NCBI GenBank assembly: GCA_949450265.1
Contig: CASTMW010000061.1
Span: forward strand, 1 to 9,342
Length of the DNA: 9,342 nucleotides
Direction of reading: 5' to 3'
From: an uncultured Eggerthellaceae bacterium
Lineage (GTDB): Bacteria > Actinomycetota > Coriobacteriia > Coriobacteriales > Eggerthellaceae
Below the pieces are notes generated by a model, which ran no database searches, was not told the DNA's origin, and worked only from the letters and a program-made list of their open reading frames with translations. The stretch's first letter is position 1. Each line of letters begins with the position of its first letter. Of this stretch, positions 1 to 4,843 are shown one piece after another. The translations under genes were made by a program, and so were the position numbers.

Positions 1-52
1 CAGGGATTGAACCCGGCGAAGGCTGAACGGTCCAGTGGACTGTTGCGAAGAA

Positions 53-85
53 AAGAACCACTGCAGGAATCCTGCAGTGGTTCTT
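53..85. terminator. Strong bidirectional hairpin terminator
   Basis: A perfect 15-bp inverted repeat (left arm AAGAACCACTGCAGG at 53-67, loop AAT at 68-70, right arm 71-85) is T-rich after the stem on both strands: TTCGTTT on the plus side, TTCTTTTCTTC on the minus side. On the minus strand it lies 130 bp after the stop codon of the AGCS symporter and is the obvious end of that transcript. It can equally stop transcription entering from the left edge of the window. The perfect stem makes a terminator hairpin very likely; actual use in either direction is inferred. Confidence 0.8.
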
Positions 86-214
86 CGTTTCCCAGCCCAG
101 CGTGTAGATCGGCGTGCTCTCAGATCCTGCTGCAAAGGTCAGTGCAGATCGGCTTGGGGACCGATCGCAGATCGACGTGCAGATCAGCGCGCCGATCAGA
201 CCTGCGCGCCCGCA
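86..214. other. GATC-rich intergenic stretch, no gene seen
   Basis: Between the terminator and the symporter stop codon there is no convincing coding sequence. The stretch contains seven GATC tetranucleotides within 91 bases (107-197) and a repeated GTGCAGATC (142-150 and 177-185). A 6-bp inverted repeat GATCGG/CCGATC (147-152 and 161-166) flanks an 8-base loop. On the minus strand this is the 3' untranslated part of the symporter transcript. Overlapping open frames here are short and lack recognisable protein features. Function unknown. Confidence 0.5.
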
Positions 215-1750
215 TCACGATGCCAGTTCAAGCTCCGGCTCGTTATCGTTCAACAAGGGACCGCGCGATAGCGTATCCTCGTGCGGCGTCTTCCAGTCGG
301 CCGTGTCGTCGGGGCGCGGCGCCATATCGGCCTCCACGCCATTCGCCGCCCTCAATCGGCTGAAATAGCTCTTCGTCTCGCGTACCACCACGCCCGACAG
401 CACGATCAGTGCGACCATGTTCGGGATGGCCATGCAGGCGTTGAAGATGTCGGCGATGGTCCACACCGCAGAAACCGTCAGGTAGGGGCCGATGAACACC
501 GCAGCGATGTAGAGCCAACGGTACACCTTCACGGCGGTCATGGAGCCGTTGCTGAAGTATTCCAGGCAACGTTCGCCGTAGTAGTCCCAGCCCAAGATGG
601 TGGTGAAGCCGAACAGCGCCAGGCATAGCATCATGATGAAACTGACGATCTGGCTATGTACGAACGGCAGCCCCGTCTGGAATGCGGCGATGGTCACACC
701 CGCGCCTTCCAGCCCCGGTGTCAGGTATGCGCCCGACATCACGATGGCAAGACCGGTCATGGAGCACACGATGATGGTGTCCAGGAACGTGCCTGTCATG
801 CTGATGAGGCCCTGGCGCACCGGCTCGTTCGTGCGTGCTGCTGCTGCTGCGATGGGCGCGGAGCCCAGACCAGCCTCGTTGCTGAAGATGCCGCGCGCGA
901 TGCCCTTTTGCATGGCGATGATGATGGCGCCTAGCATGCCGCCCGCCGCCGCCTGCAGGCCGAACGCGCTCTGCACGATAGTGACCAGCGCCGCTGGCAG
1001 CGCGGTGATGTTGCACCCGATCAAGAACACGCTGAATGCCACGTAGATGATGACCATGGTGGGGATGACCTTCTCGGACACGCTGGCGATGCGGCGCAGC
1101 CCGCCCACTAGCACAAGGCCCACCAGCACAGCCAGCACCAGCGAACTGATCACGATGGCCCAGCTGTATTCCATGCCGAACAGGCTAACCGTGGCCGCCT
1201 GTTCAGGATCGAAGAAGTTGGTGATGGCACCGGTGATGGAATTCACCTGCGTGATGGTGCCGATGCCCATCAGGCCCGCGCACAGTCCGAAGAACGCGAA
1301 CAGCTTCGCCAGCCATTTCCACCGCGGCCCCATGCCGCGCTCGATGTAGTAGAACGGGCCACCCAGCACATGCCCATCCTTGCGGATGCTGCGGTACTTG
1401 ATTGCCAGCAGGCCCTCGGAATACTTGGTCGCCATGCCGAACAGTGCGGCCAGCCACATCCAGAACAGCGCGCCCGGGCCGCCTGCCACGATGGCGGTGG
1501 CCACGCCCACGATATTGCCCGTACCGATGGTGGCCGACAGCGCGGTGCACAGTGCGGCGAAGCTGGAGACCTCGCCCTTGCCGCCCTTCTCGTTGGTGGT
1601 CATGTAACGCAACGCGCGCGGTAGCTGCGTGATCTGCAGGCCTTTCAGCCGGCACGAGAGCAGCAGGCCGCCGAACAGGATGAGCACCATCAGGGGCACG
1701 CCCCAGATGAAATCATCCACTACGGCTAGGATGTTGTCGAATGTTTCCAC
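215..1750 (-). CDS. AGCS-family sodium:alanine/glycine symporter
   Basis: This inner-membrane carrier of about 511 residues belongs to the alanine/glycine:cation symporter family (AGCS, PF01235), which imports alanine or glycine with Na+. Family signatures are clear: GTGNIVGVATAI at residues 76-87, GGPGALFWMW at 90-99, KYSEG and GGPFYYIERGMG shortly after, and a later FSNEAGLGSAPIAAAAA block. Hydrophobic segments run through to about residue 450, followed by a polar, acidic tail of roughly 60 residues ending ELELAS. I chose the GTG start at 1748-1750 because AAGGAG lies 5 bases upstream and the protein then begins just before the first membrane helix. A longer reading from 1840 would add about 30 non-hydrophobic residues encoded within the riboswitch leader. 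A glycine riboswitch about 110 bp upstream points to glycine as substrate or co-substrate. The exact amino acid is inferred. Confidence 0.93.
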   Translation of the reverse strand: METFDNILAVVDDFIWGVPLMVLILFGGLLLSCRLKGLQITQLPRALRYMTTNEKGGKGEVSSFAALCTALSATIGTGNIVGVATAIVAGGPGALFWMWLAALFGMATKYSEGLLAIKYRSIRKDGHVLGGPFYYIERGMGPRWKWLAKLFAFFGLCAGLMGIGTITQVNSITGAITNFFDPEQAATVSLFGMEYSWAIVISSLVLAVLVGLVLVGGLRRIASVSEKVIPTMVIIYVAFSVFLIGCNITALPAALVTIVQSAFGLQAAAGGMLGAIIIAMQKGIARGIFSNEAGLGSAPIAAAAARTNEPVRQGLISMTGTFLDTIIVCSMTGLAIVMSGAYLTPGLEGAGVTIAAFQTGLPFVHSQIVSFIMMLCLALFGFTTILGWDYYGERCLEYFSNGSMTAVKVYRWLYIAAVFIGPYLTVSAVWTIADIFNACMAIPNMVALIVLSGVVVRETKSYFSRLRAANGVEADMAPRPDDTADWKTPHEDTLSRGPLLNDNEPELELAS

Positions 1751-1765
1751 GTTCACTCCTTCACG
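1751..1765 (-). promoter_or_regulatory. Ribosome binding site that sets the symporter start
   Basis: On the minus strand AAGGAG is followed by TGAAC and the GTG codon, an ideal 5-base spacing. An in-frame GTG two codons earlier overlaps the Shine-Dalgarno sequence itself and is less likely. This site argues for translation starting at 1750 rather than further upstream. Confidence 0.75.
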
Positions 1766-1795
1766 AACGGTCCTTCTTGCATGCAAGTGTCCGTT
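1766..1795 (-). promoter_or_regulatory. Leader hairpin between riboswitch and ribosome binding site
   Basis: On the minus strand AACGG (1795-1791) and CCGTT (1770-1766) can pair at the base, and CTTGC/GCAAG form an inner palindrome CTTGCATGCAAG (1779-1790). This gives an imperfect hairpin that ends about 8 bases before the AAGGAG ribosome binding site. It lies between the glycine aptamer and the start codon, so it is a candidate part of the expression platform. No U-run follows it, so control of translation initiation seems more likely than an intrinsic terminator. The pairing is visible; the regulatory role is inferred. Confidence 0.4.
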
Positions 1796-1862
1796 GGATA
1801 TGGCGAAGGGAGCATGGAGCGACGAAGACGCGCGCGACAAGGCGAGAATGGCCGCATCGCTG

Positions 1863-1946
1863 CTCTGTCCTTTTGCCTGAGAGTTTCAGCGGCTTGTGCC
1901 GCCTTGCCCCTTCGGCACCCGGTCGCGCCGGGATTCTCCAGAGGTC
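1863..1946 (-). ncRNA. Single-aptamer glycine riboswitch
   Basis: Read on the minus strand, the segment has the conserved glycine-aptamer landmarks in order: the P1 strand TCTGGAGAA, then TGCCGAAGGGGCAAGG, a GC hairpin (GCGGCACAAGCCGC), and AACTCTCAGGCAAAAGGACAGAG. The P1 strands pair as GAGA/TCTC, and flanking CTCTG can pair with CAGAG. Only one full aptamer is present, so this is a singlet rather than the common tandem form. A 6-bp hairpin just 5' (1962-1979) could be the 'ghost aptamer' helix that supports singlets. It lies in the leader of the AGCS symporter and should tune its expression to glycine. Family knowledge suggests that transporter-linked switches reduce expression at high glycine, but the sequence does not prove the direction. 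Confidence 0.92.
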
Positions 1947-1961
1947 CCTTCGCGCCCTGTC

Positions 1962-1979
1962 TCATACTGCTGCGTATGA
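1962..1979 (-). promoter_or_regulatory. Small hairpin 5' of the glycine aptamer
   Basis: TCATAC and GTATGA form a perfect 6-bp stem around a 6-base loop (GCAGCA on the minus strand), about 16 bases before the aptamer begins. Its place fits a 5' ghost-aptamer helix of a singlet glycine riboswitch. It could also simply be the first hairpin of the transcript. Confidence 0.4.
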
Positions 1980-2019
1980 TCCAAGGCGTTTCAACGGGGT
2001 AGCGCTATGCAATAGGGTC

Positions 2020-2025
2020 ATTATA
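2020..2025 (-). promoter_or_regulatory. Probable -10 box of the riboswitch-symporter transcript
   Basis: A perfect TATAAT is present on the minus strand. It lies about 75 bp upstream of the first aptamer base, so a start site near 2013 would include the 5' hairpin and the whole riboswitch. The -35 position (around 2043-2048) shows only TCGCCG, a poor match to TTGACA, so either the promoter needs help or the start site is approximate. Confidence 0.5.
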
Positions 2026-2238
2026 TGCACCGAAGCACCATGCGGCGAGCCATGAACCGAGGATAGAACGATCGCGCGGTCCGAACGGACACCGTGGCCA
2101 CCCAAACGGCTGCCATCGCATTTTCGGATGGCGCGTCATCGTAAGTTCGCGCGGCCGAATCTATTGCCGCGCTCGTTCGCTTCTGTTTTCATAGCAAACG
2201 CTGCGTCCGACCGACGCGCGATAGGAATGGGAGTGAAC
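2026..2238. other. Divergent intergenic region before the CoA ligase
   Basis: This is the upstream part of a 488-bp gap between two divergently read genes. It holds a bulged inverted repeat (2077-2094, GTCCG/CGGAC core) and a 6-bp stem GCCATC/GATGGC (2112-2117 and 2127-2132), either of which could be an operator. A weak rightward promoter candidate is TTGCCG at 2164-2169, a 17-base spacer and TTTCAT at 2187-2192. An open frame in phase with the CoA ligase extends back to 2128, but its residues look like non-coding translation. No other gene is supported. Confidence 0.35.
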
Positions 2239-3579
2239 ATGGCAAGAAAAGACATACCCTACGACCAGAAATACTACGATCCCGAGATAGAGTGCATGCC
2301 TCGCCCGCAGCTGGAAGAGCTGCAATTAGCGCGTTTGCAGGAGATGGTGCGCTATGCCTACGACAATACCGTCTACTACAAGCGCGCGTTCGACGAGGCA
2401 GGCGTGAAGCCGGAGGACATCAAGACCCTGAAGGATATCGAAGCGTTTCCCTTCATCGACAAGAAGACCGAGCGCGACACTCAGCACGTCGGCAGCTTCT
2501 TCGGCGAGATGTGCAGCGTGCCTGAAGAGGACGTCATCTTCATGGCCACCTCGTCTGGATCCACTGGCGTCCCTACCGTGAGCCCCTTCACCCAAGAGGA
2601 CTTCGATCTGTGGCAGGACACCGAGGCGCGCCTGTTCTGGCAGGCTGGCATGCGCCCGAACGATCGCTATGTGCACGGGCTGAACTTTGCGCTGTACGTG
2701 GGCGGCCCAGACGTCATCGGCGCGCAGCGGCTGGGCGCGCTGGCCATCTGGGTGGGCGCGGTGCCCAGCGACCGGTTGCTGTTCGTGTTGAAGCAGTACC
2801 AGCCTACCGTCATCTGGACCAGTCCGTCGTATGCGTGGCAGCTGGGCGAGAAGGCGAAGGAGAAAGGTTTCGATCCGCGCACCGACTTCAATATCCACAC
2901 CATCATTGTGGCTGGGGAGCCGGGCGGCTCCATCAAGAGCACGCGTGAGGCCATTGAGGACCTGTGGGGCGCGAAGGTGGTGGACTTCTTCGGCCTGTCC
3001 GACATCTACGGTGCCTGCGCGGCGGCGTGCGAGGCGCATGACGGTCTGCATATTGTGGAGGACCAGATCCTGGTGGAGACGGTGAACCCGCAGACGGGCG
3101 AAGTGCTGGCACCCGGCCAGATGGGCGAGCTGGTCTACACGACGCTCTGCAAGAAGGCACGTCCGATGATCCGCTTCCGCACGGGCGACATCGGCTATGT
3201 GAGCAACGAACCGTGCAGCTGCGGGCGTACGCTAGCGCGCATCCATATCACCGGGCGCAAGGATGAGATGTTCATCGTGGGCGCGGTGAACGTGTTCCCC
3301 AGCGACGTGGAATACGTGGTACGTGCCGAGAGCGGCTTGACCGGCGAATATAGCATCCGCGTGTTCGACGAGGATTTCACCACGAAGTACGAGGTATCAG
3401 TGGAACGCGCGCAGGGCTCCGACGAAGCGTTCGACGAGGTATCGCGGCGCGTGGAGGCGGCTTTGAAGGCGCACACCGGCGTACGTCCGGCGAAGGTGCT
3501 GGTGTACGATGCAGGCAAGCTGGGCACGTCCAGCGAGCATAAGGCCTCGCGCTTTATCGACGAGAGGAACAGCAAGTAA
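2239..3579 (+). CDS. paaK: Phenylacetate-CoA ligase-family (PaaK-like) AMP-forming acyl-CoA synthetase
   Basis: The enzyme (446 residues, normal length for PaaK) should activate an aryl-acetic or related carboxylic acid to its CoA thioester with ATP, giving AMP and pyrophosphate, in the cytoplasm. The adenylate-forming P-loop is ATSSGSTGVPT at residues 103-113. Further landmarks are AGEPGG (225-230), a FFGLSDIYG segment, RTGDIGYV (about 314-321), the hinge ITGRKDEM (337-344), VNVFPSDVE, and a C-terminal K435 in EHKASRF that may be the catalytic lysine. An EPCSCGR motif (324-330) puts two cysteines just before the hinge. I chose ATG at 2239 because GGGAG lies 5 bases upstream; a GTG two codons earlier is possible. 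PaaK-like ligases in anaerobes also act on indoleacetate or other acids, so the substrate is open. No phenylacetate degradation genes are nearby. A LysR-type effector domain is encoded 201 bp downstream. Confidence 0.88.
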   Translation: MARKDIPYDQKYYDPEIECMPRPQLEELQLARLQEMVRYAYDNTVYYKRAFDEAGVKPEDIKTLKDIEAFPFIDKKTERDTQHVGSFFGEMCSVPEEDVIFMATSSGSTGVPTVSPFTQEDFDLWQDTEARLFWQAGMRPNDRYVHGLNFALYVGGPDVIGAQRLGALAIWVGAVPSDRLLFVLKQYQPTVIWTSPSYAWQLGEKAKEKGFDPRTDFNIHTIIVAGEPGGSIKSTREAIEDLWGAKVVDFFGLSDIYGACAAACEAHDGLHIVEDQILVETVNPQTGEVLAPGQMGELVYTTLCKKARPMIRFRTGDIGYVSNEPCSCGRTLARIHITGRKDEMFIVGAVNVFPSDVEYVVRAESGLTGEYSIRVFDEDFTTKYEVSVERAQGSDEAFDEVSRRVEAALKAHTGVRPAKVLVYDAGKLGTSSEHKASRFIDERNSK

Positions 3580-3586
3580 GGACAGT

Positions 3587-3615
3587 TGAGCGGAAGTTGA
3601 GAAGCGCTCACTTTT
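3587..3615 (+). terminator. Weak terminator-like hairpin after the CoA ligase
   Basis: TGAGCG (3587-3592) and CGCTCA (3605-3610) form a 6-bp stem around a 12-base loop, followed by CTTTT. It lies 8 bp after the CoA ligase stop codon, so it may end that transcript, but the stem is short. Its right arm is part of a 12-base direct repeat, so it may instead belong to the larger repeat structure downstream. Confidence 0.35.
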
Positions 3616-3658
3616 AGGAGGTTGGAAGAAAGAACGCGGGAGATGGGAAGCGCTCACT
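3601..3658. repeat. Direct repeat GAAGCGCTCACT, two copies
   Basis: The 12-mer GAAGCGCTCACT occurs at 3601-3612 and again at 3647-3658, a period of 46 bases. AGGAGG (3616-3621) lies after the first copy and CCTCCT (about 3661-3666) after the second, and these could pair. A short open frame MGSAHSPPRCGKI begins at 3643, but its ribosome binding site is too far away to support it as a gene. Confidence 0.5.
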
Positions 3659-3747
3659 CGCCTCCTCGCTGCGGAAAGATATGATGTTCTTATCATATCT
3701 TTCCTTGCTCCGGGGAAGCTCGCTCGCGTTCCCTGTCTCCCGCGTTC
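3632..3747. repeat. Nested imperfect inverted repeat (116 bp)
   Basis: The outer arms share GAACGCGGGAGA (3632-3643) with its complement at 3736-3747, and the similarity continues inward through GGGAA and CGC with small gaps. Inside is a perfect 13-bp hairpin GGAAAGATATGAT (3673-3685), loop GTTCTT, right arm 3692-3704. The AT-rich inner stem contains TATGAT and TATCAT, so it could double as a -10 box. The whole unit fills the gap between the CoA ligase and the LysR fragment. It may be a structured RNA, a terminator, an operator, or a small palindromic mobile repeat. No coding sequence is supported in it. Confidence 0.6.
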
Positions 3748-3780
3748 CCGATAAGCTCTTTCCAGAGGAAGAAGGACAAG

Positions 3781-4434
3781 ATGACCGTTACCTTTTCAGT
3801 TTCACAGCAGCATTATCTGTTCAGCGTGCAGGCGTTCGCGCACACGGTGCTGTCGCTTGGTGGCGACGAATACGCCTATGCGCTGCGGGATCGCACGACG
3901 GCGGGCGTGCTGGGCGATGTGGCGGATGGCACGAGCGAACTGGGCGTCATCGTGCAGACGAGCGACACGGCGGCCGAGCTTGACGCGGCCATCCGTGATG
4001 CGGGGCTTGAGTTCGTCAAGCTGGCCGAGAGCGCACCGCGCATCGCCTTGCCCATCAGTCATCCGCTCTCGAATGCTGAGCGTCTAAGCATCGACGACCT
4101 GGCCGAGTGGCCCTATATCTGCTTCGATCAGGGTGATGACGCGCCACCGGCCTTTGCGGAAGAAGCGCTGGCGGGCGTGCCGCGTAGCAAGCGCGTGCTG
4201 TGCACCGATCGCGCGTCGCTCTCCGAGCTGGCCACGGCGCTGAATGGCTATACGGTGACCAGCGGTATCCTGGTGGGCATCGCCGATGGCAGCAGTCTGA
4301 CCACGGTGGCGTTGGATACCGACGTGCGCCTTCATCTGGGGTATGTGCGTCGCGCAGGTGCGCAGCTCAGCGATATCGGTCAGCGCTTCGTGACCAAGCT
4401 GGAACGCGGGCTGGAACTGTACGCACGAGCATAG
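3781..4434 (+). CDS. Free-standing LysR effector-binding domain, no helix-turn-helix
   Basis: The 217-residue product matches the C-terminal ligand-binding half of LysR-type regulators. It opens directly with the first beta strand (VTFSVSQQHYLFSVQAF), continues with ELGVIVQT and PRIALPISHPLS, then LAEWPYICFDQGD, a CTDRAS..ELATALNGYTVTSG segment and an HLGYVRR strand. Full-length LysR proteins are about 300 residues, with a DNA-binding helix-turn-helix and linker helix in roughly the first 90. Here that part is missing. The ATG at 3781 has GAAGGA 4 bases upstream and is the only start codon in frame after the TGA at 3682-3684. The upstream reading frame has no HTH-like residues. It may be a degraded regulator, a ligand-binding protein or a modulator of another LysR. 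The intact frame argues against simple decay. Confidence 0.82.
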   Translation: MTVTFSVSQQHYLFSVQAFAHTVLSLGGDEYAYALRDRTTAGVLGDVADGTSELGVIVQTSDTAAELDAAIRDAGLEFVKLAESAPRIALPISHPLSNAERLSIDDLAEWPYICFDQGDDAPPAFAEEALAGVPRSKRVLCTDRASLSELATALNGYTVTSGILVGIADGSSLTTVALDTDVRLHLGYVRRAGAQLSDIGQRFVTKLERGLELYARA

Positions 4435-4573
4435 CGAACAGAATGGCGTGCCGCTCCATTACAGAAGCAAGTCACTTCGATTCAGCTTGCGTGAAAACCC
4501 GGCCGAGCGTACTTATGCTACGCGAGGAAAGAGGAAGGGGAGAGAGGGGGCTTAGCGTGCGAAACGAACGAAG
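4435..4573. other. Intergenic stretch with polypurine tract
   Basis: The 139 bp between the LysR fragment and the tRNA contain a small stem GCGTA/TACGC (about 4507-4523) and a 27-base all-purine run at 4524-4550. The run is pyrimidine-only on the minus strand, where it lies downstream of the tRNA-Arg gene. It may contribute to 3' end formation of the tRNA transcript. No gene is supported here. Confidence 0.4.
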
Positions 4574-4648
4574 TGGTGCCCCTGACAGGAATCGAACCTG
4601 CACACCCGGTTTAGGAGACCAGTGCTCTATCCATTGAGCTACAGGGGC
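4574..4648 (-). tRNA. tRNA-Arg (anticodon CCT)
   Basis: On the minus strand a complete cloverleaf can be read. The acceptor stem GCCCCTG/CAGGGGC is followed by discriminator A and an encoded CCA (4574-4576). The D arm contains AGCTCAATGGATAGAGC, the anticodon stem CTGGT/ACCGG encloses the loop CTCCTAA with anticodon CCT, and the T arm is GCAGG-TTCGATT-CCTGT. It decodes AGG, a rare arginine codon in high-GC genomes. It is a single-copy isolated gene here, with its own apparent promoter upstream. Confidence 0.97.
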
Positions 4649-4728
4649 ATGATGAACGTTCGTCGAACGTGTGGCCCGGCGACATCCCGCATTCCGGCGC
4701 GAAGGAGTGCCTGTCGAGCTGCATGGTG

Positions 4729-4767
4729 ATTCTAGCATGTCTGCGCGCACCACGGAGATGCGCGCAG
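4729..4767 (-). promoter_or_regulatory. Extended -10 promoter of tRNA-Arg with overlapping inverted repeat
   Basis: On the minus strand TGCTAGAAT (an extended -10: TG, one base, TAGAAT at 4734-4729) lies about 80 bases upstream of the tRNA 5' end. The -35 position is poor, which fits an extended -10 promoter. A perfect 8-bp inverted repeat CTGCGCGC (4741-4748) and GCGCGCAG (4760-4767) covers the spacer and the -35 region and could be a protein binding site. The leader before the tRNA also holds the palindrome ACGTTCGTCGAACGT (4656-4670). Confidence 0.5.
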
Positions 4768-4785
4768 AGGAAGACACGGGAAACG

Positions 4786-4816
4786 AAAAGAGGCGAGCTG
4801 CACGCTCGCCTCTTTT
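4786..4816. terminator. Bidirectional rho-independent terminator
   Basis: A perfect 13-bp stem (AAAAGAGGCGAGC at 4786-4798; complement at 4804-4816) with loop TGCAC has a T-run at the 3' end on both strands. On the minus strand it lies 28 bp after the stop codon of the zinc-ribbon membrane protein and ends the four-gene cluster before the tRNA-Arg promoter. Confidence 0.88.
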
Positions 4817-4843
4817 GCTGTGATACGGACGGTCCCGGTCGGG

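Noticed and set aside
1..46. tRNA 3' half on the minus strand (GGGTTCAATCCCTG resembles a T loop)
   Set aside because: The T stem has a mismatch, no anticodon or D arm can be placed upstream, and the sequence runs directly into a terminator hairpin.
1751..1840. N-terminal extension of the AGCS symporter
   Set aside because: It would be encoded within the riboswitch leader, is not hydrophobic, and lies upstream of a well-placed ribosome binding site and GTG start.
2128..2238. N-terminal extension of the CoA ligase
   Set aside because: The residues do not resemble the family, and the ATG at 2239 has its own ribosome binding site and gives the usual length.
2326..3051. 241-residue frame opposite the CoA ligase
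   Set aside because: It lies wholly inside a well-supported gene on the other strand; long antisense frames are common in high-GC DNA and it shows no domain motifs.
3643..3684. Short leader peptide MGSAHSPPRCGKI before the LysR fragment
   Set aside because: The only AGGAGG lies 21 bases upstream, too far for normal initiation, and the frame overlaps the inverted repeat.
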